DNA of 64,000 nucleotides. Source: JAIRMO01 sp046533115 (GTDB lineage: Bacteria > Spirochaetota > Spirochaetia > Treponematales > Breznakiellaceae). The notes under the pieces are model-generated. The model made no database searches, was not told the DNA's origin, and worked only from the letters and a program-made list of their open reading frames with translations. Position 1 is the stretch's first letter; every line of letters starts with the position of its first letter. Where the stretch lies: contig NZ_JAJQRC010000010.1 of the NCBI RefSeq assembly GCF_046533115.1, positions 27,348-91,347 on the forward strand, given 5' to 3'. Below, in pieces: positions 36,476 through 44,168 of this stretch. Both the position numbers and the translations under genes were made by a program.

Positions 36476-36538
36476 ACGAATACATACTATACCAAAAAGC
36501 CCCCCGAAACAAGCTAAACTTGACCCGCAAATATTGAG

Positions 36539-36722
36539 AAACCACCACAACGGCGAAAAAGGCGAAGACCAGAGAAAATACCTCATTTTTTCCTTCTTCG
36601 CCTTAGGAACTGTTCAAAAATAATTTGCCCAAAAGGGCAAGTTATTTCGTTATTGCGTAAGCAATTAGAATAAAATGCATCGCATTTTATTCTTGAACAG
36701 TTCCTTATGCGCCTTCGTGGTT
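36539..36722. repeat. Inverted intergenic repeat interrupted by a 99-bp element
   Basis: An AACCACGAAGGCG-type repeat arm lies at about 36539-36567, with the complementary arm split into two pieces: CTTCTTCGCCTTA up to 36605 and TGCGCCTTCGTGG from about 36708 to 36720. A 99-bp element is inserted between them. The rejoined arm resembles the inverted repeat at 63619-63754. Confidence 0.6.
36606..36704. mobile_element. 99-bp inverted-repeat element, copy 1 (MITE-like)
   Basis: Terminal repeats GGAACTGTTCAA (36606-36617) and TTGAACAGTTCC (36693-36704) are perfect complements. A TTA triplet on each side (36603-36605 and 36705-36707) fits a 3-base target duplication. Inside are a TTGCCC/GGGCAA hairpin, ATTGCGTAAGCAAT and AGAATAAAATGC/GCATTTTATTCT. 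The last two are shared with copies 2 and 3, while the termini and first hairpin differ. No coding capacity. Confidence 0.85.
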
Positions 36723-36738
36723 AAAAATTCCTATGCGT

Positions 36739-37959
36739 TTATCCCCGCAGCCGCCCCAAGCGGCCGCAGGCCTCCTCCACATCGGAGCGGTGGCCGAAGG
36801 CGGAAAAGCGGATAAAAGACTGGCCCGCGGGACCAAAACCGGAACCGGGGGTGGTTACCACCTGGCATTTCTCCAGGATCTCCGTAAAGACCTCCCAGCT
36901 GTCCCGGCCGGGGAACCGGGCCCAGATATAGGGGGAATTATCCCCCCCCACACAGGGGATCCCCAGGTCCAGCAGCGCGGACCGGATGAGCCGGGCGTTT
37001 CCCAGATAAAAGTCGCATAAGTCCCGGATCTCCTTAAGCCCTTCCGGTTCCAGGGCGGCAAGCCCGCCGGCCTGGGCTATGTTGGAGGCCCCGTTAAAGA
37101 TCGTGCCGCAGATCCGCGCCCAATCGGGGTTGACCGGCTCCCCTCCGGCGTATTTCAGTTCCCGGGGAACCACGGTCCAGCCCAGGCGCACCCCGGTAAA
37201 GCCCGCGGGTTTGGAGAAGGAGTTTACCTCGATGGCGCAGGTTTTTGCCCCCCCAATCTCGAAGATTGTCTTGGGAAGGAGGGGATCCCGGATGTACTCC
37301 GCATAGGCCGCGTCAAAGATGATAATAATCCCCTTCGCTATGGCCGCGGCCACCAGGGCGCTCAACTGTTCCCGGGTGGCCACCGCCCCCGTGGGGTTGT
37401 TGGGGGAACAGAAATAGAAGACGCAATTCTCCGGGAGGGAAGCCAGGTCCGGGAAGTAATTGTTTTCCGCGGTACAGGGAAGGTAGCTGATACTTTCGTA
37501 GCCGGTACCGGACCAGGTTCCCCCGGCGCCGATCAGGACCGAGCCGTCCACGTAAACCGGATAAGAGGGGTCCTGGACCGCCACCCGGACCCCTTTGCCA
37601 AAGAGGAGCTGGAGCCGGCCTATGTCGCATTTGGCCCCGTCTGAGATAAAGACCTCGTCGGCGGCAAATTGCCCCCGGTAAAACACCCGGGATATCCCCT
37701 CCCGAAGGGAGAGAAACCCCTCGTCACTGTAACCGCTGTACCCCTCCGGGGTGCCGAGCCGCCGGGCCCCTTCCGCAAGGCCCCGGTTGATATGGGGCAG
37801 GATGGGCTCGGTGGTGTTTCCCACCCCCAGGCTGATGATGCGCCTATCCGGCTCCGCTGTCTCCGGGTGGGCCGCGGCATATTCCCGGCGGCGTTTGGCG
37901 ATTTCCGGGAAGAGATACCCCGCCCTCAGGGCGGCGAGGCAGGGGTTACGTGGTATCAT
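36739..37959 (-). CDS. dapL: LL-diaminopimelate aminotransferase
   Basis: Transaminates tetrahydrodipicolinate directly to LL-diaminopimelate, bypassing the succinyl/acetyl route. A fold-type I PLP enzyme of 406 residues, typical for DapL. Motifs are LGVGNTTEPILP near residue 44-55, EGYSGYSDEGF near 71, FYFCSPNNPTGAV near 181, FDAAYAEYI near 214, and the PLP lysine in NSFSKPAGFTGVRLGW near 243. GGAG lies 6 bases before the ATG. Last gene of the lysine/DAP operon; a dapF epimerase is not in the window. DapL is known from spirochaetes, chlamydiae and plants. Confidence 0.95.
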   Translation of the reverse strand: MIPRNPCLAALRAGYLFPEIAKRRREYAAAHPETAEPDRRIISLGVGNTTEPILPHINRGLAEGARRLGTPEGYSGYSDEGFLSLREGISRVFYRGQFAADEVFISDGAKCDIGRLQLLFGKGVRVAVQDPSYPVYVDGSVLIGAGGTWSGTGYESISYLPCTAENNYFPDLASLPENCVFYFCSPNNPTGAVATREQLSALVAAAIAKGIIIIFDAAYAEYIRDPLLPKTIFEIGGAKTCAIEVNSFSKPAGFTGVRLGWTVVPRELKYAGGEPVNPDWARICGTIFNGASNIAQAGGLAALEPEGLKEIRDLCDFYLGNARLIRSALLDLGIPCVGGDNSPYIWARFPGRDSWEVFTEILEKCQVVTTPGSGFGPAGQSFIRFSAFGHRSDVEEACGRLGRLRG

Positions 37960-37985
37960 GGAACGCTCCTTTAGCTTATCTATGG

Positions 37986-39251
37986 TTATACAAAAAAATC
38001 CCCCAGGGCGCTCAGGTCCAGGGTGGCAAAGTAATCATCCACGGTCTCGCTCCGGCGGATCATGCGGATCGACTTATCCGGCCGCAGAAGCAGTTCCCCG
38101 CAGCGGAGCTTGCCGTTGTAGTTGAACCCCATGGCCCGTCCGTGGGCTCCGGCGTCGTGGATGATAAGATAATCCCCGGGCTTTATCTTTGGTAATTGCC
38201 GCTGCACGGCGAATTTGTCGTTGTTTTCGCAGAGGCTTCCCACCACATCGTAGGTTTCCGTGGCCGCCTCATCCTCCTTTCCCGCCACGGTGATGTGGTG
38301 ATAGGCCCCGTAAAGCCCGGGCCGCATCAGATCCGCCATGGAGGCGTCCAGACCGACATACTCCCGGTAGATGCTTTTGGTATGGATGGCCCGGGTCACC
38401 AGCCACCCGTAGGGACCGGTAATTACCCGGCCCCATTCGGTGTGGATTCCCAGGGGATGGAGGCCGCCGGGAACGACGATCCGCTCATAGACCGCTTGAA
38501 TCCCCGCGGCAAGACGGCCATAATCCACCCCCTGGTCTCCGGGACGGTAGGGAATACCCACCCCCCCGCCCAGGTTGACGAATTCCAGCCGCACGGCGGT
38601 TTTTTCCTTGATCTCCACGGCCAATTCAAAAAGGAGCCGCGCCGTTTCGATATGGTAATCCAGGTTGAGTTCATTGGAGGCCACCATGGTATGCAGGGCA
38701 AAGCGCTTAACCCCCTTTTCCCGGAGCAGGCCGTAAGCCCTGAGGATCTGATCCCGGGTAAAACCGTATTTCGCCTCTTCGGGTTTCCCGATGATCCCAT
38801 TCCCCCCCTTAAGGAGGCCCGGATTGTAACGGCAGGAAATAAGCGGGGGGATGCCCGCGGTTTTTTCCAGAAAATCAATATGGGTGATATCATCCAGGTT
38901 GATGATTGCCCCCAGGTCCCGGGCGGCCCGGTACTCCTGGGCGGGGGTCTCGTTGGAGGTGAACATAATGTCCTCCCCGGTGATCCCCGCCATATCCGCC
39001 AAAATCAGCTCCGGATAACTGGAACAGTCCGCCCCAAAACCCTCCGCGGCGAGGATCTTGAGCATAAAGGGGTTGGGCAGGGCTTTAACGGCAAAATGCT
39101 CTTTGAACGAAGGAAAGATCGAAAACGCCCGGAGGATGGCCCGGGCGTTTTCCCGCAGGGCCCCTTCATCGTAGAGGTAGAAGGGAGTCGGATAAGACCG
39201 GACCAATTCATCAAGCTCTGCCTTGGACAGGGGAAAGGTCTTGGCCTTCAT
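37986..39251 (-). CDS. lysA: Diaminopimelate decarboxylase
   Basis: Last step of lysine synthesis, decarboxylating meso-DAP. A fold-type III PLP enzyme of 421 residues with the PLP lysine in HFAVKALPNPF near residue 52, GFGADCSSYPEL near 72, NLGGGVGIPYRP near 228, and the specificity-loop Cys in GSLCENNDKFA near 342. The usual HIGSQ block is replaced by HTMVASNELN near 190, a departure from E. coli-type LysA seen as a subgroup. The ATG at 39251 overlaps the asd stop by 4 bases (ATGA), so it is translationally coupled. Confidence 0.9.
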   Translation of the reverse strand: MKAKTFPLSKAELDELVRSYPTPFYLYDEGALRENARAILRAFSIFPSFKEHFAVKALPNPFMLKILAAEGFGADCSSYPELILADMAGITGEDIMFTSNETPAQEYRAARDLGAIINLDDITHIDFLEKTAGIPPLISCRYNPGLLKGGNGIIGKPEEAKYGFTRDQILRAYGLLREKGVKRFALHTMVASNELNLDYHIETARLLFELAVEIKEKTAVRLEFVNLGGGVGIPYRPGDQGVDYGRLAAGIQAVYERIVVPGGLHPLGIHTEWGRVITGPYGWLVTRAIHTKSIYREYVGLDASMADLMRPGLYGAYHHITVAGKEDEAATETYDVVGSLCENNDKFAVQRQLPKIKPGDYLIIHDAGAHGRAMGFNYNGKLRCGELLLRPDKSIRMIRRSETVDDYFATLDLSALGDFFV

Positions 39252-40348
39252 GAGAGATACCCCTTGGTTTTGAGCAGTTCCGCGTTGAGGATCCCCCCGC
39301 CGGCAGCCCCCCGGACCGTATTGTGGGACAGGCAGGTAAACCGGAGGTCAAAGATATTACAGGGCCGGATCCGGCCCACGGTAACGGCCATGGCCTTATC
39401 CGTGTCCCGGTCTTTCCGGGGCTGGGGCCGGTCCGCCTCTTCTCGCAGGATAATGGGCTGTTTAGGGGCCATGGGAAGGTCCAATTCCTGGGGCAGGGCG
39501 GTAAAGGAAGCCCAAATTTCCTTTACCTGTTCAACAGACGGTTTTGGACCGGCAAATTCCAGGCTGACGCAGGCGGTGTGTCCATCGCTTACCGGGACCC
39601 GGTTACAGTGGGCGCTGATCCGGGGTACGGAAGCGTTTTCTATCCCGCCGTCTTTGAGGGTCCCCAGGATCTTCAGGGGCTCCTGTTCGGACTTCTCCTC
39701 CTCCCCCCCGATATAGGGGACCACGTTGTCGATTATGTCCAGGCTGGGGGTCCCGGGGTAACCCGCGCCGGAAACCGCCTGCAGGGTGGTCACAAAAATC
39801 CGGCTGACCCCATATCCCGCCTTGATCAGGGCATAGAGGGGGGTCATATAACTTTGGATGGAACAGTTGGGTTTCACCGCGATAAAGCCCCGGTCCCAGC
39901 CCCGTTTTGCCCGCTGGATGGGGATAAGATCCGCGTGATGGGGATTTATTTCGGCAATGAGCATGGGCACGTCCCCGGTCCACCGGTGGGCGGAGGCGTT
40001 GGAGATCACCGGGATCCCCGCGGCGGCATAGGCCGCTTCCAGGGTCCGGATCTCCTCTTTTCCCATTTCCAGGGCGGAAAAAACAAAGGCGCAGTCCCCC
40101 CCCTGGCCGGCCGTTACTGCCCGAGAAAGATCATTGGCGTCCTCCACCATAAGGGCTCCCACGGCATCGGAATAGGTTCTGACCTGATGCCAGCGCCCCG
40201 CCACGGCCTCGTGATATTTTTTACCGGCGCTCCGGGGGGAGGCGGCCACATAACGCACCTCAAACCAGGGGTGGTTTTCCAGGAGGGCGAGGTACTGCTG
40301 CCCCACCATGCCCGTCGCACCCAGGATTCCTACGGGAATCTTTCCCAT
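39248..40348 (-). CDS. asd: Aspartate-semialdehyde dehydrogenase
   Basis: Reduces aspartyl phosphate to aspartate semialdehyde, shared by lysine and threonine pathways. About 366 residues: GILGATGMVGQQYL near residue 6, FSALEMGKEE near 90, catalytic Cys in KPNCSIQSY near 159, and SGAGYPGTPSLD near 190 with HCNRVPVSDGHT near 245, the pattern of the archaeal/fungal-type branch. ATG 40348 is preferred: GGAGG precedes it by 5 bases, and an ATG at 40360 overlaps that site. A hairpin with a T-run lies directly upstream. Confidence 0.94.
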   Translation of the reverse strand: MGKIPVGILGATGMVGQQYLALLENHPWFEVRYVAASPRSAGKKYHEAVAGRWHQVRTYSDAVGALMVEDANDLSRAVTAGQGGDCAFVFSALEMGKEEIRTLEAAYAAAGIPVISNASAHRWTGDVPMLIAEINPHHADLIPIQRAKRGWDRGFIAVKPNCSIQSYMTPLYALIKAGYGVSRIFVTTLQAVSGAGYPGTPSLDIIDNVVPYIGGEEEKSEQEPLKILGTLKDGGIENASVPRISAHCNRVPVSDGHTACVSLEFAGPKPSVEQVKEIWASFTALPQELDLPMAPKQPIILREEADRPQPRKDRDTDKAMAVTVGRIRPCNIFDLRFTCLSHNTVRGAAGGGILNAELLKTKGYLS

Positions 40349-40360
40349 ATATTCCTCCAT

Positions 40361-40392
40361 AAAAAAACCTTAGCGGTTTTCCCAAAACCGCT
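40361..40392 (-). terminator. Terminator-like hairpin in the asd leader
   Basis: On the minus strand AGCGGTTTT and AAAACCGCT form a perfect 9-bp stem with a GGG loop (40372-40392), followed after AAGG by seven T residues (40361-40367). It lies between dapA and the asd ribosome site. It could end the lysC-dapB-dapA transcript or act as an attenuator for asd-lysA-dapL. Confidence 0.6.
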
Positions 40393-40457
40393 TTATTCTA
40401 ACAAAAACAAATTCTTTTGACTATAATACCCGGAAAAACCCGGGGCAGGGGCTTTTA

Positions 40458-40556
40458 GGACCCGCACAAGAATAAAATGCAGGGCATTTTATTCTAATTG
40501 CTTACGCAATAAAGAAACAATATGACCATTCGGTCATGTTGTTTCTGCGCGGGTCC
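40458..40556. mobile_element. 99-bp inverted-repeat element, copy 2 (MITE-like)
   Basis: Ends GGACCCGCACA (40458-40468) and TGCGCGGGTCC (40546-40556) are complementary with one mismatch. TTA flanks both sides (40455-40457, 40557-40559). The interior carries AGAATAAAATGC with its complement, ATTGCTTACGCAAT and a GAAACAATATGACC hairpin, in the opposite orientation to copies 1 and 3. It lies between dapA and the asd leader. Confidence 0.87.
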
Positions 40557-40596
40557 TTAGATGAAATGTTCCGCATACAGGGCATTACCCCGGGCG

Positions 40597-41514
40597 CTAT
40601 TTTTGCCGCCGGCTGTCCTTGGTTATCCCCAGATCCTCCAGAACCGCATAGAGGCTTTTTTCGTTCTCCGGGGAGAGGGACCCCAGGGGAAGCCTGGGCG
40701 GGCCTCCGGGCAGACCCGCCCAGGTCATGGCGGCTTTGATGGGAATGGGGTTGGTTTCGATAAAAGCGGTCTTGATCAGGGGCAGCAACTGATAATGAAG
40801 CCGCCGGCCCTCCGCAAAATCACCGGCCTGACAGGCCCTCACCAGGGCCGCGATCCGGTCGGGGATCAGGTTGGAAATCACCGAAATGACCCCGTCCCCC
40901 CCCAGGGCCATCAGGGGCAGGGTAAAGGCATCGTCCCCGGAAAGTACCGTAAAGCCCCCGGCCTTCCCCGGCCCCGCCGTATCCCGGATGATGTCTCCCA
41001 TCTGGGCCAGGTCCCCGGAGGCCTCCTTGACCCCGATGATGCCGGGGATCCGGGCAAGCGCTTTCATCAGGGTCGGGGGGATGTTCCGCCCGGTCCGGGA
41101 GGCGATGTTGTAAATGATCACCGGAAGCCCCCCCTCGATGGCGGCGGCCTCAAAATGGCGGAGGAGACCTGCGTCATTGGGTTTATTGTAATAGGGGGTC
41201 ACCACCAGGGCGGCGTCGGCCCCCAGGTCCCGGGCCCGCTTGACGTATTTTACGGTGTATTTGGTGGAATTGGAACCGGCCCCGGCGATGATGGGGATCC
41301 GGCCCCGTACCTCCTCCACGGCGATTTTGAGGAGTTTTTCTTCCTCCGCTTCTTCCAGGGTCGGGGTCTCGCCGGTGGTTCCCAGGGGAACCAGGCCATC
41401 GATTCCTTCTTGCAGCTGAAAACGGACCAGTTCCCTGAATCCGTCATAGTCCACCTCCCCATTTTCAAGCATGGGGGTGATCAGGGCCGTATAGGCCCCC
41501 CGAAATACTTTCAT
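40597..41514 (-). CDS. dapA: 4-hydroxy-tetrahydrodipicolinate synthase
   Basis: Condenses pyruvate with aspartate semialdehyde. A TIM-barrel lyase of about 305 residues with VPLGTTGETPTL near residue 43 (the GTTGE pyruvate-binding motif), the catalytic Tyr in YNIASRTGRNIP near 136, and the Schiff-base lysine in GIIGVKEASGDL near 163. The C-terminal block has ETNPIPIKAAM near 252. ATG 41514 has GGAG 6 bases upstream; frames starting at 41544 and 41526 lack a site. It lies between two copies of the 99-bp element, dapB being upstream. Confidence 0.95.
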   Translation of the reverse strand: MKVFRGAYTALITPMLENGEVDYDGFRELVRFQLQEGIDGLVPLGTTGETPTLEEAEEEKLLKIAVEEVRGRIPIIAGAGSNSTKYTVKYVKRARDLGADAALVVTPYYNKPNDAGLLRHFEAAAIEGGLPVIIYNIASRTGRNIPPTLMKALARIPGIIGVKEASGDLAQMGDIIRDTAGPGKAGGFTVLSGDDAFTLPLMALGGDGVISVISNLIPDRIAALVRACQAGDFAEGRRLHYQLLPLIKTAFIETNPIPIKAAMTWAGLPGGPPRLPLGSLSPENEKSLYAVLEDLGITKDSRRQK

Positions 41515-41538
41515 ACCGGGCTCCATAACACAAGCTTG

Positions 41539-41571
41539 TTTCAAAACCCATCTGAGTTTTGAAACCGGCTC
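41539..41571. repeat. Short palindromic repeat, copy 1
   Basis: On the minus strand GAGCCGGTTTCAAAAC is followed by a loop and GTTTTGAAAC, a 10-bp perfect stem. It resembles the repeat at 42550-42581 in both stem and flanking GAGCCGG. It sits 25 bases upstream of dapA, in its leader. Confidence 0.5.
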
Positions 41572-41602
41572 AAATTTATTCCCCTGGCGAAGGGGACGCT
41601 AA

Positions 41603-41701
41603 GGACCCGCGCAGAAACAATATGACCGAATGGTCATATTGTTTCTCTATTGCGTAAGCAATTAGAATAAAATGCCCTGCATTTTATTCTTGCGCGGGTC
41701 C
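41603..41701. mobile_element. 99-bp inverted-repeat element, copy 3 (MITE-like)
   Basis: Perfect terminal repeats GGACCCGCGCA (41603-41613) and TGCGCGGGTCC (41691-41701), with TAA on both sides (41600-41602, 41702-41704). The internal hairpin GAAACAATATGACC...GGTCATATTGTTTC, the ATTGCGTAAGCAAT element and the AGAATAAAATGC hairpin follow. It is inverted relative to copy 2. Its right end encodes the last residues and the stop codon of dapB. Confidence 0.88.
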
Positions 41702-42517
41702 TAAGATATCCTTAAGCACGTCGTCCATGGTAAAAACCCCCGGCCGGGGGCACAGGGCCTCTTGTCCCGGTCCGGTATATGACACAAGCCATTCCGCGGC
41801 CTGGATCGCCCCCAGGGCAAAACCCTCCCGGTTCCGGGCGGTATGGGTTATCTCGATGGTATCCGCCGGGGAGTCAAAAAAGAGGCTATGAATCCCCGGG
41901 ACAGACCCGATCCGGAGGCTGGAAAAGTGCAGTTCCCCGGGACGGGGGGGGCGGTTCAGGGCATCCCAAACAGCTTGGGTCTTCCGGGTCATCCGGGCTA
42001 AAACCTGTTCCACCAGGGTTTTGGCGGTCCCCGAAGGGCTGTCCGCCTTTTTATTATGGTGGGTTTCCAGCCCCCCCACATCGTATTCCTGGAAGGGATC
42101 CATGACCGCCGCCGCATAGGCGGCGATGCGGTAAAACAGGTTAACCCCCAGGGAAAAATTGGAGGACCACAGCAGGGAAGCGCCGGAATCGGTTACCAGC
42201 TTCGTCACCTCCTCAAGCCGATCATACCACCCGGTGGTCCCCGTCACCACCGGCAGCTTCCACCGGCAGAGGGCCGTAATGTTTTCCACGGTTTTATCCG
42301 GCCGGGTAAATTCAATGGCCGCGTCGGCCGTGGCCAAGCCCTTGGAATTTTCCTCCCCCGCCTGGTCGGGAAAAAGCCGTAAAAGGGGTATCCCCGACTG
42401 GGTTCTCTCATCCGCCGCATAGGGATCAACCACCACCGTGATATGGTGCCCCCGGTTCAGGGCTTCCTGTTCTATCAATCTTCCCATCTTGCCGTAACCA
42501 ATAAGGGCGATATTCAT
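41684..42517 (-). CDS. dapB: 4-hydroxy-tetrahydrodipicolinate reductase
   Basis: Reduces the DapA product with NAD(P)H. About 277 residues: Rossmann motif ALIGYGKMGRLI near residue 4, TGTTGWYDRL near 97, the catalytic His-His-Lys block ETHHNKKADSPSGTA near 152-166, and the C-terminal GVFTMDDVLKDIL. The ATG at 42517 has GGAGGAGC upstream; a frame from 42562 is too long. The last five residues (GPAQE) and the TAA stop are encoded within the inserted 99-bp element, so the original C-terminus was probably slightly different. Confidence 0.95.
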   Translation of the reverse strand: MNIALIGYGKMGRLIEQEALNRGHHITVVVDPYAADERTQSGIPLLRLFPDQAGEENSKGLATADAAIEFTRPDKTVENITALCRWKLPVVTGTTGWYDRLEEVTKLVTDSGASLLWSSNFSLGVNLFYRIAAYAAAVMDPFQEYDVGGLETHHNKKADSPSGTAKTLVEQVLARMTRKTQAVWDALNRPPRPGELHFSSLRIGSVPGIHSLFFDSPADTIEITHTARNREGFALGAIQAAEWLVSYTGPGQEALCPRPGVFTMDDVLKDILGPAQE

Positions 42518-42549
42518 GGGCCGCTCCTCCTTGCCGGATTTAAGACGCC

Positions 42550-42581
42550 GAGCCGGCTTCAAAATTACCGGGATTTTGAAA
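42550..42581. repeat. Short palindromic repeat, copy 2
   Basis: GAGCCGGCTTCAAAAT, then loop TACCGGG, then ATTTTGAAA. The 8-bp stem spans the 3' end of lysC, and the lysC stop codon falls at the stem-loop border. It matches the repeat upstream of dapA at the GAGCCGG, TTCAAAA and TTTTGAAA positions. Confidence 0.5.
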
Positions 42582-43935
42582 TTGACCCACCGGATTCAGG
42601 TTTTTTTTCAAAAAAAATCCGGTGTAAAGCCCGCACGACATCCGCCGCCTGGGTATCGTTCACAATAAAACTGATATTTACCTTGCTGGCCCCCTGGGAA
42701 ACCATCTGTACCGGTATCTCCAGATCCGCACATACCCCAAAGGCCTGAGCCAGTATATTTGAGGACCGGCGTATGTCCCCGACAATGGTTACGATAGCTT
42801 TGCCGGTCTTAATTTCCACCGCGGCAATTTTGGCCAGATCCTTTTTCAGGAGTCCCAGGTCATAGTCCGTATCCAGGGTAAGGGAAACCGAAACTTCGCT
42901 GGTAGCCACCATATCCACGGAAATATGGTATTTGGCGAAGGCGGAAAAAACCTCTTCCAAAAACCCATATTGTCCCAGCATCCGGGAGGAAACAATGTCC
43001 ACCAGGGTGACCTTTTTCCGGGAGGTAATGGCCTGAACCGGCCCGGTCTTCTGGTCCAGGACCGCGGTGATCCGGGTTCCCGGCGCCCCGGAGTTGTAGG
43101 AATTTTTTACCAATACCGGGGTCCCGGTCTTACTGCAGGGCTGCATGGCCCGGGGGTGCAGCACCTGGGCGCCAAAATAGGCCAGTTCCGCCGCCTCGTC
43201 GTAGGTGATGGTTACCACCGGAAGGGCCTCGGGGACCAGCCGGGGGTCCGCGGTCAGGATCCCGTCCACATCCTTCCAGATCTGGGCTTCCTCGGCGCCG
43301 CAGGCCGCCGCGATGGTGGTGGCCGAGAGATCCGACCCCCCCCGGCCCAGGGTGGTGATGTTCCCCGCCCCATCCCGGGCGATAAAACCGGTAACCACCG
43401 GCAGGATCCCCCCTTGGATCAGGGGAATCAAGGCTTGGGGAATCAGGCTCCAGGACTCGGGCAGCAACTCGGCGGCGGTAAAATTGGAATCCGAAAGAAA
43501 CCCCGCGTCCCAGGAATCCAGCGCCCGGGCAGGAACCCCCTGGACGTTAAAATAGGCCGCCACAATCCGTACCGAAAGCCGTTCCCCAAAGGAGACCAGA
43601 TAATCCTTGGTCCTCCCGGTAAGTTCCTTTATAAGGGATATACCCACGAGGAGGTTCCGCAGCTCCCCCAAAAGGGGGCGGATCTCCTCCACTACCGGGG
43701 CCGCAAGCCCCAGTTCTTTTATGGTTTTTAGGTGGAGTTCTTCGATTTTATCCATCGACACCACCGGATCTTTTAGGGCCCTTTCCGCGGCTTCCAAGAG
43801 GTGATCGGTGGTGTCCCCCATGGCGGAGAGTACTAAAACCGGTTTTCGGGACAATTCGGCCTTTACCAGCTCCGAAATATACCGGATCCGTTCCGCGTTT
43901 GCCACGGAACTGCCCCCGAATTTCATCACGACCAT
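42565..43935 (-). CDS. lysC: Aspartate kinase
   Basis: Phosphorylates aspartate, the first step of the aspartate family. About 456 residues with VVMKFGGSSVANAERI at the N-terminus, SFGERLSVRI near residue 115, TTLGRGGSDLSATTIAA near 195-211, WKDVDGILTADPR near 220-232 and two C-terminal ACT domains (from about residue 300, ending VQMVSQGASKVNISF), so allosteric control by lysine or threonine is likely. ATG 43935 is chosen because GGAGG lies 7 bases upstream; an extension to 43998 lacks a site. First gene of the lysine/DAP operon. Confidence 0.95.
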   Translation of the reverse strand: MVVMKFGGSSVANAERIRYISELVKAELSRKPVLVLSAMGDTTDHLLEAAERALKDPVVSMDKIEELHLKTIKELGLAAPVVEEIRPLLGELRNLLVGISLIKELTGRTKDYLVSFGERLSVRIVAAYFNVQGVPARALDSWDAGFLSDSNFTAAELLPESWSLIPQALIPLIQGGILPVVTGFIARDGAGNITTLGRGGSDLSATTIAAACGAEEAQIWKDVDGILTADPRLVPEALPVVTITYDEAAELAYFGAQVLHPRAMQPCSKTGTPVLVKNSYNSGAPGTRITAVLDQKTGPVQAITSRKKVTLVDIVSSRMLGQYGFLEEVFSAFAKYHISVDMVATSEVSVSLTLDTDYDLGLLKKDLAKIAAVEIKTGKAIVTIVGDIRRSSNILAQAFGVCADLEIPVQMVSQGASKVNISFIVNDTQAADVVRALHRIFFEKKPESGGSISKSR

Positions 43936-44031
43936 GCAAAATCCTCCGCCGATGCTAACACGTTTTTTTAGCTTATCAAAAACCGGGGGGATATTCAATA
44001 GAGACGACGCTTGCCATCATATACCATGGCA

Positions 44032-44045
44032 TGTATAAATATACA
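44032..44045. promoter_or_regulatory. Candidate operator, distal copy
   Basis: TGTATAAATATACA, an inverted repeat TGTATA/TATACA with a 2-base centre, followed by TTATT. It differs from the second copy 81 bases away by one base over 19. It is about 97 bases upstream of lysC on the other strand, so it could serve lysC or act with the promoter-proximal copy. Confidence 0.45.
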
Positions 44046-44103
44046 TTATTTTTTAATTTCAGAGGATTCTTTTTTAAATTTTATAAATATCTTCGGAAAT
44101 ATA

Positions 44104-44133
44104 TAGACAAATTGTATAGATATACATTATTAT
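44104..44133 (+). promoter_or_regulatory. Candidate livJ promoter with overlapping operator
   Basis: TAGACA (44104-44109), an 18-base spacer and TATTAT (44128-44133) form a sigma-70-like promoter. The palindrome TGTATAGATATACA (44113-44126) fills the spacer, the classical place for repression. The start codon of livJ is 35 bases beyond the -10 element. Confidence 0.5.
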
Positions 44134-44168
44134 ACTTTAAAATTCTGAGATCCAAAGGAGAAACAGTT

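Noticed and set aside
40458..40556. A tRNA-like or sRNA gene because of the cloverleaf shape.
   Set aside because: No tRNA-conserved bases; flanking triplet duplications and multiple copies fit a mobile element better.
43936..44030. Lysine riboswitch ahead of lysC.
   Set aside because: The leader is under 100 bases to the divergent promoter and lacks the long multi-helix structure expected.
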